64,000 nt of DNA. Origin: Pascua guehoae (taxonomy: Eukaryota > Basidiomycota > Tremellomycetes > Trichosporonales > Trichosporonaceae). How positions within the stretch are numbered: the first letter of the stretch is position 1; each line of letters opens with the position of its first letter. The notes under the pieces are model-generated. The model searched no databases. It was not told the DNA's origin and was given only the letters and a program-made list of their open reading frames with translations. This document shows positions 11,331 through 20,521 of this stretch, piece after piece. A program made the position numbers and the translations under genes. The stretch spans positions 672,517 to 736,516 of the forward strand of contig BCJX01000002.1 in NCBI GenBank assembly GCA_001600415.1, in the 5' to 3' direction.

Positions 11331-13020
11331 TCACTTCTGAACTATCAATGTCGAGCACACTGGGCATTTGCGCGGGGTTATGGCCAGTATGCGTGTGGAG
11401 CAGTCTGGGAAGGGTCAGTTTTGGCCATCTGCTTACCCTCTCCCGTCTCTCTGCCGCCAAAGCGACGTACCTGAACACATGCAGAGGTGGCCGCACTCGA
11501 CGACTGCCAGAGTCGCGTCTGCGTCTTGACAGGCGATGCACAGACCGTCCGAGTCGCCCTCGGAACCGCGGATGTCGCGGATGCGGGCAGGGTTGAATGG
11601 TCTGCTGGCCAGGGAACGTGTTGGGGGCGTAGAGTGGGTGGTCGAGTCGAGTGCCAGATCTTGGTGTTGTGCGTTCGCCCGCCGTCGATTCCTGCTCTGT
11701 CAGCCGTTGACTGGATCGAGCAAAGTGGGGGCGTACCATCTCGACTCAAGGTACAGACCGATAAATATGCCCATCTGAAACGAATCGCATTAGTTGCCAC
11801 ACCGTTCACCGCCTCGATGGCGGAAGAGAAGATCAAGAAAAACACGTACAAATAAAATTGCAGCGCCAATGACACTCGCTATTACTATTTTCCCCTTGAG
11901 AGACATTGGGCTTGGCTTGTCTTTCTGGGCCGCGTCAAAGTCGTACGTGTTGAACGCGCCCCCACTGAATTCCATGGCCTGCGTTGAGTTGTTGCCCGCA
12001 AACACGAGTGTGATGCGGTACACCATATTGGGGTCCAGGTCGGCATAGTACAGCAAGCTCCCGCGGAATGCGTCGACTTGAAAGGTGCGATCCGTGGGGC
12101 CAAGAGGTGGAGCGGGACTGATAGACACACTGTATGTGCCGTTGGTCCACCCTAGGAGCCGGACGCTTGACGAGTTCCTGGGCACGTTGATGGTCGCGCG
12201 CGACGAGGGTGTGCGTGTAGTGGCGCCTTTGGAATCTAGACTTGTCAGCTGGTGGGTCCGCCGAGCGAGCCACGGTCTCTGGTTTCGTCTCGTCTCGTCT
12301 CGTCTCGTCTCGTNTCGTCTCGTCTCGTCTCGTCTCGTCTCGTCTCGTCTCGTCTCGTCTCGTCTCATCTCACAACTCACACTTATAAAATGTCCAGTCG
12401 CCCTGTGAAAACTCGAGTGCTTGGCCAATGCCGTTCTTCTCAAAATCGTCCAAGGTGAGCGAGTCTGTTTTCCAATACCTGGGACCCATTGTCAGTAATC
12501 GCCGCGGGACTGCAACGTCGCCCGTCTGGCCTTGCTAATCAATCACTGACTTGTAATTGTAGTTTTCCATTTGCCAAGGGGTGAACCACACCTCACTGAT
12601 ACCGACCCTGCCCGATCGGAGAACAAGCGTAAAGTTGTGAAAGGCGTTGGCAAGATCCTCCACCCAGAGACGGTCTGCAGAGGATCCTCGGTACAGCGTC
12701 ACATTCCCTACCTGGTCGGCAGCGACGCCGTCCACCAGCAAGTCCAAGTCCGCGTCCATCAGATCCCCCAACAAGGACACGCGAGTTCCCGAAAAGAGAA
12801 ACGTCAGGCTCGCGCCCGCCAGACTCGTGTTGAGTGTGAAATCAGTGTGACCAACATTGATCATCTGCCATGTGGTGTTGGGCGGGGCTTGCAACGATGG
12901 CGCAGGCGTGTACTCTACAAGCGGCGATGCGGGGCCAAAGTAGTATATTGGTGAATCGGCGACGACTTTGGCGGCCATGAAGCTCGTGCCGAGCAGAATG
13001 GCGGCGGCCATGAGCCGCAT
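11331..13020 (-). CDS. Single-pass membrane protein with C-terminal RING finger (putative E3 ligase)
   Basis: Six exons (minus strand: 13020-12551, 12478-12383, 12240-11850, 11774-11737, 11691-11471, 11404-11331) join to 429 aa. Order of parts: a signal peptide (residues 1-21, core MAAAILLGTSFMAA); a luminal or extracellular ectodomain of about 280 residues with many N-glycosylation sequons (NTT, NTS, NVT, NFT, NSS, NGT, NST) and two similar-looking halves; a transmembrane helix (about 304-326, IVIASVIGAAILFMGIFIGLYL) created by an exon junction and followed by RWNRRR; a Ser/Thr/Pro-rich linker; and a RING at 383-422 with spacing C-x2-C-x11-C-x-H-x3-C-x2-C-x11-C-x2-C (CIAC, ECGHLCMC, KCPVC). 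The CGHLCMC form resembles membrane RINGs of the MUL1/IAP type. The total length is divisible by three and each short exon restores frame, supporting one gene. The ectodomain is not a family I recognise. Partner and substrate are unknown. Confidence 0.75.
12285..12366. repeat. TCTCG pentanucleotide microsatellite in an intron
   Basis: About 16 copies of TCTCG (CGAGA on the coding strand) fill most of intron 2 (12382-12241) of the RING membrane protein gene. An undetermined base (N) sits at 12314, showing that the assembly was ambiguous there. Confidence 0.9.
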
Positions 13021-13249
13021 GGTGCTGGTCGAGTGCGTGGCGAGTTTTGGTGGGGTGAGGAGGATGAAGCGAGTGTCGAGGCAAAATAAAATGGCGAGTT
13101 GGCAACAAGAGGGAGCATTGGGATACTGGATGGTACATGTATGGATGGATGGCGAGATGCGCCGCTGCTGGTGGCGGTGGGAGGCACATTATTGGGTCAG
13201 AATCAACAGAGCACAGGCACAGCCTCGAGATCAAAGTAGTGTCCATGCG

Positions 13250-13501
13250 TTAGTCGGGCTCGTTGGACTCGAGGCAAGCAAGCGTGTTGTGAGTGGCGTT
13301 GCACCGCTCGCCGCAGGTAACAAGGTCAAAGGTGAGACAGGCACCGCCTGAATCGGATACCTCGGCTGGCGTTGTCTTGGCGTCGCATCCATCAAACTCT
13401 ATGCTCGAAATGGGCACATACGTCATGGCTAGGCTGGCTGGCTGTTTGCAAGCTGCTGGTGGGGTGAACGCAAATCGGCAAGTACCCGAACCGACCAGCA
13501 C
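13250..13501 (-). CDS. Questionable 83-aa cysteine-rich open reading frame
   Basis: A short frame encodes a protein with seven cysteines and one NAT sequon (ending LTFDLVTCGERCNATHNT then LACLESNEPD). It has no signal peptide, no recognisable domain and no obvious upstream exon. It could be a relic of a small secreted protein, an unrecognised last exon, or chance. It lies 230 bp upstream of the RING membrane protein start, on the same strand. Confidence 0.15.
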   Translation of the reverse strand: MLVGSGTCRFAFTPPAACKQPASLAMTYVPISSIEFDGCDAKTTPAEVSDSGGACLTFDLVTCGERCNATHNTLACLESNEPD

Positions 13502-13619
13502 GGACTTGCATCCCGCACCGGTACACTACTGCCTGCTACTCGAAACAGGAACAGATTGCGAACATGCGACCGGGGTTAGAGGTACGGTGCGTGCCCAACC
13601 CCGGTGCGTGTCTCCAAAG

Positions 13620-13754
13620 GTACAGCCTCTGTCAAAAAGGTCCGTGAAGCGGCGCAGGGACGCCGTGGCATGTTGCTGCTGAGATGAGCGTTCGGCAGCA
13701 CGAGACAAGTATCACCCTGCGCCACTTGACGGACCTTGTTGACCGAGGCTGTAG
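13620..13754. mobile_element. MITE-like element, copy 2 (about 135 bp)
   Basis: Terminal inverted repeats GTACAGCCTCTGTCAAAAAG at the left and a matching CTTGTTGACCGAGGCTGTAG at the right flank an interior sharing CGCAGGGACGCCGTGGCATG and TGAGATGAGCGTTCGGCAGC with the copy at 7682-7824. The right half again contains CACCCTGCGCCA. No coding capacity. Confidence 0.65.
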
Positions 13755-14220
13755 GACCAGATGCAGGCGGTGCTCGCGTCCTGCCGTCCTACCGCACGTA
13801 CTAACTCGAACTGCGTGACGGTGACCTAAGTACTTACCCTCTCCCGGGGCTATTCGGACAAAGCACAATGCGTTCGAGCACGCGTATACGATACTAGTGG
13901 GTTAGGCAGCGGAAGAAGGACTTGCTTCCTTTGCTGCCTCGAGAACCTCGTGGTTAACTCTCTGTGTTCGCTTTTTAAATGGGAGGATTATTTAATTCTA
14001 GCCACATGGTTAACTCCCACTGTTCATGTATATGTTTAATTAATACGGCCTGCGAGATAGTCGTCAATGACAACCTCTCCGCAGAACAAGCCACTCCCGC
14101 CCAGAAGAGAGCGGCCGCATTCCTGCCTGCATCCCGCTCAGCGTGCACTTCCTCAGATACTGTCTGGATGCCAACAGCAGAGTAACTCTGGCAGGTGCCA
14201 GATGGGCACCCTGGGCAGCG

Positions 14221-14319
14221 GTGGGTTTAGCACAGTGGTAGTTGCGTCAGATTGCAACGAGACGCGTCTCGAGTACTGTAAGCATCTGAGGGTCCCCAGT
14301 TCAATGCTGGGAATGCATT
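14221..14319 (+). tRNA. tRNA-Cys(GCA)-like gene with intron and weak acceptor stem
   Basis: The D arm (GCA/TGC around a CAGTGGTAGT loop), a perfect anticodon stem TCAGA/TCTGA, the anticodon GCA after T33, and the T arm CCCAG-TTCAATG-CTGGG are all present, and the discriminator is U73 as in cysteine tRNAs. Exon 1 ends after A37; an intron of about 26 nt contains the hairpin CGAGAC-GC-GTCTCG. The acceptor stem GTGGGTT/AATGCAT is weak: G-U at 1-72 and 5-68, and a G-G mismatch at 4-69. It may be functional but divergent, or a decaying copy. T-loop position 60 region (TTCAATG) is also slightly atypical. Confidence 0.6.
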
Positions 14320-15094
14320 TGTTCACGATCGTCTCGAGGACCTGGTGGTGATCCGGACAGTGCTGTCGTGCTGCTGTCCCTTGGTGTTTACAAACTGCAA
14401 ACTGTCTCATTGTGGTGGACGGTACAGCACCGCCTCGGCAGTTGGGTTGATGGATATCGTTCCCCTTTGACCATATGTGGCCTCTCACGTTATGGCGGTG
14501 AACAGGGCCTGTCGGTAGCGTGTATGCTCCAACATGCAATCACACCCTACATCAAACGACGACGGCATGAAGCCGTGGGCAACCTGAACACCCCAGCGCA
14601 ACGGGCCAGCGACGCAGCCGATAATACATCGGTCTCTGGGCTCTGTATCGGTCCCTGCGTATCTAATACTTGTGCTCATCGGGCATTGCACAGAACAAGT
14701 CACAGCGACGAACAATCTCCCAGAGCCGCACAGATTTGGCCATCTGCAAACTGACAATGGGCAAGCCGAAAATCACGCGACACGCAACACGCAACGGGCG
14801 ACAAGGGCAGAGGGGCAAGGCGGCCGAACCGGATGCATGCTGATGGACATAGTCTAGCGAGGGAGATGAGATGGGGGCGGCCGGGAAGAATGAAAAGAAT
14901 CCCGTCCCGGCCAAAGTTGTGGGAAAAAGTACGCCGCGGCGCGTACGCGGGTGCGGCGTACGTGCAAGATGGGTGGCGCTGACACGTCTCTCTACTGTAC
15001 CTTTGTGAAAAATATTACTCTGTAATCTCCGCTGAAACCTCGAGTGCGGTGATCGTGTACGCTCGTGGCGTACACACCCTCACACTGCCCCCAC
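14320..15094. other. Intergenic region 3' of the nucleoporin gene
   Basis: No gene is seen. A 9-bp inverted repeat GTACGCCGC (14929-14937) and GCGGCGTAC (14953-14961) encloses GCGTACGC and could form a stem-loop about 135 bp beyond the nucleoporin stop codon. Confidence 0.5.
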
Positions 15095-18000
15095 TTAGCG
15101 CTTGATGGCGCCGCGCCGGAGGGGCTTGATCTTGCGCCCGCCAGGCGAGCCAGGCACTTCGGCGCTGACGCCTAATGAAAAGCCGCCGTCGGGCGCGGGC
15201 GCGGCTGCTGCGGGAGCGCCAAAGCCCGTCGACGATGCCGGTGTGCCGCTCGCGCCAAACTGGAACGGCTGGGCCGCGCCGCCAGCACTGGCCGTGCTGG
15301 GGGCGCCAAACGAAAAGGGAGCAGCTGGTGCGCTGCCGGAGGCGGCCGAGGCGGACGGGGCGCCAAAGGAAAACGACGAGGTGCCTGCTCCCGCTCCCGC
15401 ACCGCCCGCCGGGTTGGTAGCGTTGGTGGGCGTGGACGCGCCCGAGCCAAAGTTGAAGCCTGGGGTCGTTGGCGTCGTCGCGCTTGCTGGCGCTGCGCCA
15501 AAGCTAAAGCCCGAGCCTGAGCCAAAGCCACCAGAAGTGCCCCCGGCATTTGTGTTTGTCGTTGCGTTTGTAGTCGTGTTTGTGTTGGACCCAAAGCCGC
15601 CCGACGAACCGAAACCTGAACCCGAGCCAGCCATTCCAGTACCAAAGCCGGACGGGGCCGTGTTCGAATTCGAGGACGCGCCAAACGAGAACCCTGATGA
15701 AGGTGCGGCGGCCGTAGTGCTCGAGCTAAAGCCCGACGACGGCGCGGCAGCCGTGTTGGAGCTCGAGCCAAAGCCCGAACCAGAGCCAAATGTGAATGAC
15801 GGGGCGGCGGTGCTCCCACTAGCATTGCCACTGCCAAAGCCCGTGTTGGAGCTTGAGCCAAACCCACCCGACGATGCATTGGCAGCATTGCCAAAGAAGG
15901 CTGCGGCGCCCATGCCAGTGCCCTTGGCTGGGGGCGCCGATGCCGCGGGGGCAGCACTGCTGGCACCAAAGGAGAATGCAGGCTTGTCCCCATTGGCCGC
16001 GGTGGGGTTTGCGCCAAACGACGTGCCATTGGTCGACGGGGTAGAAGTGGTCGCGCCAAACGAGAATGCAGGCTTGTCGGCCGGCTTGTCAGTGCCGTTG
16101 GCGGCTGGTGTGGCGGAACTGGCACCGAACGTAAAGCCAGACTTGGGTGCTTCGGCGGGCTTGGCTGCAGGTGCTGGTGTGGACGACGAGCCAAAGGTGA
16201 AACCGGTTGACTTGGGGGCATCACCGGCGGGTGCGGCCGATGACGACGCGCCAAAGCTGAATGTCGGCTTTGTAGGGGACGGAGGCTTGGACGTCGATGT
16301 CGGGGTAGTCGTGCCAAAAGTGAAGCCGGTGTTCTTGGGTGCCTCCGAGGGTGTAGAGGCCGACGCTGTGGTGGAACCAAACGAAAAGCCAGTCTTGGGC
16401 GCCTCGGCCTTGTCTGCAGAGGCAGAGGGCGCCGAGGGCGCACCAAAGCTGAACGCAGGCTTGGGCGCGTCGGCAGGCTTGTCGGCAGCAGGAGTCGACG
16501 CCGCGCCAAACGAGAAGGCAGGCTTGGGTGCGTCGGCGGGTTTGTCAGCAGCCGGAGCCGCCGACGGCGCGCCAAAGCTAAAGGCAGGCTTGTCGGCAGG
16601 CTTGTCGGCCGCTGGAGCTGCCGATGACGCGCCAAAGCTGAATGCCGGCTTGGGAGCAGTAGTGTCTGCGGGCTTGGGTGCGCCAAAGGAAAACGTCGGG
16701 GCGGGCGGAGTGGCAGCGCCGTCGGCCGGCGTCGATTTGCCAAAGTCAAAGGTTGGGAGCGCTGCCACGGGTGCCAGAGGAGCGTCCGGCTTGGCGCCAA
16801 AGAAGTTGGGCACAGCACCGTCGGGCGCGGGCGTCGACTCGGTCGAGGGCTTGCCCATTCCAAGACCCGAGCTCTTGGTAGGGGGCGCAAAGAACGACGA
16901 CGCAGGCGGCTTGCCCTGGGGTGTCGTCGAGCCGGTTGGGGTGAGCGACGTGGACGACGAGGCGGGCGCTGTGGCCGCAGGGGTGAGCGAGAAGAAACCC
17001 TTGTCGGCGGGCGGCTCGACGGGCGCCGCCGCGGGGAGGGACGCGGCAGTGGTGCTTTCGCCCAACTTGGACTGGGGCGAGTCTGGCTCGGCGGTAATAC
17101 TGTTGTTGGCAAGCGGCGACGACGCGCGGGGGCGGTTCGACAGGCCAGAGCCGAGGCGGTTGAGCGATCCACGCGCGACGGTGCTGGACGGGATAGAGAG
17201 CGACGCGGCCGGTTGCGGTGCCGGCGCCGGTGGGGGCACGCTCAGGCGCGACGAGAGGAGAGGCGCCGAAGGTGCAGCCGGCGTGGCCGACCCACCTGCT
17301 GGCGTCTCGGAACCCTCCTTGTTTCCGCTGTCACCGCCAGCAGCGGCGCCAAAGGACGGCATGGAAAAGCCCTTGAACGACGTGAGCGGAATCTTTGCGC
17401 TCTCGAGCTCGTCCATGTCTGGCAGATCCTCGTCGCGGGCAGAAAAGCGGCCGCCGCCACCCGAGGGGCTGGTAGCACGCGACGAGTTGTAGCTGGCCGC
17501 GCCGGCGTGCTGGCGGTGCTTGCGCTCGAGACCAGCACGCAGCGACGACCGGGCGCGGGGCTCTGTGTCGTCGCGGACCTGGTATGTGCTCCCGGGCGCT
17601 GAAGCCTTGTCGGCTGGCGACGGCGCGGTCGTCGTAATGACCGGTGCAGTAGGAGCCTTTGACGGTGTCTGCGTCCGTTTGGCTTCCGCGGGCGGCGAAG
17701 ACTCGCGGAGTGGAGTAGTCGCCTTGCGACGGCTGCGGCGCGGTGTAGGCTGTTGTGGTTCCGGCGACTTGGGGGCCTGCGACGTCCTGCGCGTGCTCCG
17801 ACGCAGTGGCTTTGGTGTATCATCCGCATCCGACTCGGCGAGGCGCTGATTGCGCGTCGAGCGGCGTAACCTCGTGCGAGGCGGCGACGGCGTTCGCTGC
17901 GACTGCGACCGCGAGTCGGACTCGACACTCATCCGGTCGTCGTCGGCGCTGAGATACGAGCGGGAGCGGGACCTCGACGCACGCGATGTCGAGCGCGACG

Positions 18001-19693
18001 CCCGCGATCCAGCATCAACCTCCATCTCGCTCCCGCTCGCCTCGGACGCCTCTTCCTCTGCACGGCGGCGCTGCTCTCGCTCGCGTTCCCGTTCGCGACG
18101 CTGCTCGCGGGCCGTAGCGTCGGCGGCGCGGCGGCGGCCATAGGGTGAAATCATGGTCGAGACACCACCGTCGGCGAGCCAGTCTGCACCATGACGCTTC
18201 TTGTCCCGGGCGAGGCGCTCGTCGGCCTGCGCCGTGGCTAGGGGTACCGCAATGGCTTTGCGCAGCTGGCGGGACGATGAGCCAATGAGCGACGGCGGCA
18301 GGCCGGTGGATGAGCGTGCGGCGTCGTGGAGAGGCTGCTTGCGCATCGCTTCAAGCGCAAAGAGGATCCGTTCGGCGTCGTTCTTGTGCACGGGCTTTGG
18401 CGGCTCGACACGCTCACTCTCACGGACAAACCCACGGTCCTCGTCCCATACCATCGGGCCCTTGCGGATAGGTGGCTGCACCGTTGCCGCCGACGAGCCA
18501 TTGAACCGGGACTGTGAGGGTGGTGCGAGGAGGGAAAGCCGGTTGGTTGATGTAGACGGGATGAGCGATGCGCGGCGGGCGGCGCGCTCTGCAAATGCTT
18601 CGGCAATGTTGCGACCTTGGTCCGAGACGGTGGTCATCGCATCGTCGTCGTCCTCACGGACAGTGTCAAAGTGCATGCTCATGCTGGGCCTTAAGCGGTT
18701 CGAGCCGCGGTGCGACCCCGTGCCGCCGAGCGAGAGGCGCGACCCGGTCGCCGTCCGCATGCTCACATCCGAGGCGACGCTGGGCTCACGGGAAACGAGG
18801 GTCTGCATCGTCGCCGAGCGAGACAGGCCGCCACCAGTGACACTCCCGCCTCCGCCTATGCTGGCACGCGAGCTGGCGCGGAACGGCGAAGAGGATGCAA
18901 GGAAGGCGGCAGCGTCAGACCGGCGGGGTTGCGCGGGCTGTGCAGCACGCTCCTTCCAGGGGGACCACACATCACTGGTGCCAGAGAGTGTGTTGCGGCG
19001 GGACAAGCCCTGTGTCTGATGTGTCGAAGAAGACGCCGCTGGTTCGTCGGCGTTGGCCATGGTCGCGAGGTCGGCCCGCGTGCGCGACGAGCGTGTGATG
19101 CGGCGGCGGGGCGAACTGGGGTCGAGCACCTCCTTGGGTGGGTCGAGATAGGACATGGACGCGGAGCCTGCGACACGGCGCGCCGACGGCGATTGGGCAG
19201 CGGCGGTGCCGCCGCCCAACGACACATGTGCAGGGAGGGGCGGGAGGACGAACCGCTCCTCGCGCTGGGGTTCGTAGGGGCCTGGAGCGGCGGCAGCACC
19301 GCTTCCGGGGAATGTGCGGCGTGCGCGCTTGGCCGCGCGGCGTTCGCTCGGGCTATCATCGGCCCCGGGCGAGAGTTCACGCTTGGGCAGGCCGCCGCCG
19401 CGTTCTGGGGATGACGAGGGGGAGCGGCGGCTGGGTGTCGCGAGCCACGCCAGCGGGCGGGAGAAGAGCGACTTTATCCCCGTGAGCAGCGAGGCTTCCG
19501 AGCCGGACCGCCGCAGCTGGCGGGCGGGGGTCGACGCCGACGCCGGACCCAGGCTTGAGCCAGCGCCGGCGGGGGTGCCGTTGGCCAACCCGGGGCGGGC
19601 ATACGGGCGCAACTGGGAGCGCGAGGTGCGTGGCGAGTTGCGGTGCGCGCCAGGCAGTGCGTGCGATGGTGTGTCCGGGTCGAAGTTGTTCAT
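15095..19693 (-). CDS. FxFG-repeat nucleoporin, nuclear-basket type (Nup1/Nup153-like)
   Basis: An uninterrupted 1532-residue frame encodes a largely disordered protein with more than twenty FSFG/FTFG/GFGS repeats in its C-terminal third (roughly residues 1000-1510), the karyopherin-binding spacer-repeat pattern of FG nucleoporins. The N-terminus has RSQLRPYARPGLANG (residues 25-39), a motif I associate with fungal nuclear-basket nucleoporins, then Ser/Pro-rich stretches, basic clusters such as RRAAKRARR, and an Arg/Glu-rich segment around 520-560. The last 12 residues, KIKPLRRGAIKR, form a basic tail. It is expected to sit on the nucleoplasmic face of the pore and guide transport receptors. 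FG repeats evolve fast, so Nup1 versus Nup124/Nup60 orthology is uncertain, but FG-nucleoporin identity is secure. The absence of introns contrasts with most neighbours. Confidence 0.88.
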   Translation of the reverse strand: MNNFDPDTPSHALPGAHRNSPRTSRSQLRPYARPGLANGTPAGAGSSLGPASASTPARQLRRSGSEASLLTGIKSLFSRPLAWLATPSRRSPSSSPERGGGLPKRELSPGADDSPSERRAAKRARRTFPGSGAAAAPGPYEPQREERFVLPPLPAHVSLGGGTAAAQSPSARRVAGSASMSYLDPPKEVLDPSSPRRRITRSSRTRADLATMANADEPAASSSTHQTQGLSRRNTLSGTSDVWSPWKERAAQPAQPRRSDAAAFLASSSPFRASSRASIGGGGSVTGGGLSRSATMQTLVSREPSVASDVSMRTATGSRLSLGGTGSHRGSNRLRPSMSMHFDTVREDDDDAMTTVSDQGRNIAEAFAERAARRASLIPSTSTNRLSLLAPPSQSRFNGSSAATVQPPIRKGPMVWDEDRGFVRESERVEPPKPVHKNDAERILFALEAMRKQPLHDAARSSTGLPPSLIGSSSRQLRKAIAVPLATAQADERLARDKKRHGADWLADGGVSTMISPYGRRRAADATAREQRREREREREQRRRAEEEASEASGSEMEVDAGSRASRSTSRASRSRSRSYLSADDDRMSVESDSRSQSQRTPSPPRTRLRRSTRNQRLAESDADDTPKPLRRSTRRTSQAPKSPEPQQPTPRRSRRKATTPLRESSPPAEAKRTQTPSKAPTAPVITTTAPSPADKASAPGSTYQVRDDTEPRARSSLRAGLERKHRQHAGAASYNSSRATSPSGGGGRFSARDEDLPDMDELESAKIPLTSFKGFSMPSFGAAAGGDSGNKEGSETPAGGSATPAAPSAPLLSSRLSVPPPAPAPQPAASLSIPSSTVARGSLNRLGSGLSNRPRASSPLANNSITAEPDSPQSKLGESTTAASLPAAAPVEPPADKGFFSLTPAATAPASSSTSLTPTGSTTPQGKPPASSFFAPPTKSSGLGMGKPSTESTPAPDGAVPNFFGAKPDAPLAPVAALPTFDFGKSTPADGAATPPAPTFSFGAPKPADTTAPKPAFSFGASSAAPAADKPADKPAFSFGAPSAAPAADKPADAPKPAFSFGAASTPAADKPADAPKPAFSFGAPSAPSASADKAEAPKTGFSFGSTTASASTPSEAPKNTGFTFGTTTPTSTSKPPSPTKPTFSFGASSSAAPAGDAPKSTGFTFGSSSTPAPAAKPAEAPKSGFTFGASSATPAANGTDKPADKPAFSFGATTSTPSTNGTSFGANPTAANGDKPAFSFGASSAAPAASAPPAKGTGMGAAAFFGNAANASSGGFGSSSNTGFGSGNASGSTAAPSFTFGSGSGFGSSSNTAAAPSSGFSSSTTAAAPSSGFSFGASSNSNTAPSGFGTGMAGSGSGFGSSGGFGSNTNTTTNATTNTNAGGTSGGFGSGSGFSFGAAPASATTPTTPGFNFGSGASTPTNATNPAGGAGAGAGTSSFSFGAPSASAASGSAPAAPFSFGAPSTASAGGAAQPFQFGASGTPASSTGFGAPAAAAPAPDGGFSLGVSAEVPGSPGGRKIKPLRRGAIKR

Positions 19694-20089
19694 TGTTATG
19701 GGTGGCGACGAGATGGGGGAAGGGGAAAAGGGGGGGGGGCGAGTGTTTGTGAGTTGATGGTGATGGATGGTGGGCGTCGAGCAAAATCACAGGGGGGAAG
19801 CGAGTGGGAAAGTCGGGAACACGCGTCGAGCTCGCTCTTTTTCGGATGCGGGGGTGGGGAAAGGGAACCGGGATTGGTATATTAGTGGGCGCAGGGTGCG
19901 CTAGGACGCGGCATTGCCGGGTGGTAGTGTCTGTCGAGAAGGCCGAAAGCGGGGGGGAGGAGAGGGTGGGTTGGTGATGAGGAGGAGAGTGTTGATGGGG
20001 GTGAGCAAACTTGGCAGCGAAGCATCCACCCAGCCCAGGGCACCCATGCACCCCACCCACCCCGGCCACTCGGCCATGCGCTCCAGCAA

Positions 20090-20125
<36 letters not shown>

Positions 20126-20521
20126 AGAATTCCCACCGTACAGCCCGTCCAGCCCACAGCCAGCCACGAGTGGGCCGACCGAGGCCCCACCCCCCCCTTG
20201 TGGTTGGAAAAAAATATTAAAATTATTCCGCTTTACTCCCATTCAGGATCAATACTTATTCAGGAACAGGATTGCCACGTGGCATGCCGTAATTCCAATG
20301 ATCGGCCAAGCGGCCATCTCCACCTTCGTGCTCCATGGTTTGATAGACTGCCGCCCACAAACAAAGGAACAAGTGCAATGCATCAATGCGTGGTCCTCAA
20401 ACTGCCATGCCTACATATTGCTACTGCTGTACTGCTACGGATGCTACGACAATCCCACAGGTAAAACTTTGCTTCTTCTCGTCTCTCGTGCGATTGCTTT
20501 AATGCCTCTATGGGGTACGCA
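19694..20521. other. Intergenic region with nucleoporin 5' region
   Basis: The part next to 19694 is CT-rich on the minus strand, as expected for the nucleoporin 5' UTR and promoter. A CAGC tetranucleotide tract occupies 20090-20125. The rest should hold the 3' UTR of the AT-hook gene. No gene is seen. Confidence 0.6.
20090..20125. repeat. CCAG/CAGC tetranucleotide microsatellite
   Basis: About nine tandem copies of the 4-bp unit CAGC lie in the upstream region of the nucleoporin gene. Confidence 0.85.

Larger units (their letters stand above)
13021..14220. other. Intergenic region upstream of the RING membrane gene
   Basis: The stretch holds the promoter of the minus-strand RING gene, one questionable cysteine-rich open frame (13250-13501) and MITE copy 2 (13620-13754). 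AT-rich sequence at 13970-14045 is unlike its surroundings. I see no other gene. Confidence 0.55.

Noticed and set aside
11378..11875. Minus-strand frame spanning the TM-to-RING junction of the membrane protein gene
   Set aside because: It reads through introns in the wrong frame; the spliced frame gives a coherent helix and a complete RING, while this one gives neither.
15102..17492. Long plus-strand open frame (796 codons) opposite the nucleoporin gene
   Set aside because: It is the antisense shadow of FG-repeat coding sequence; its product is a monotonous Pro/Ala/Lys/Gly string with no domain, and the minus-strand frame is longer and meaningful.
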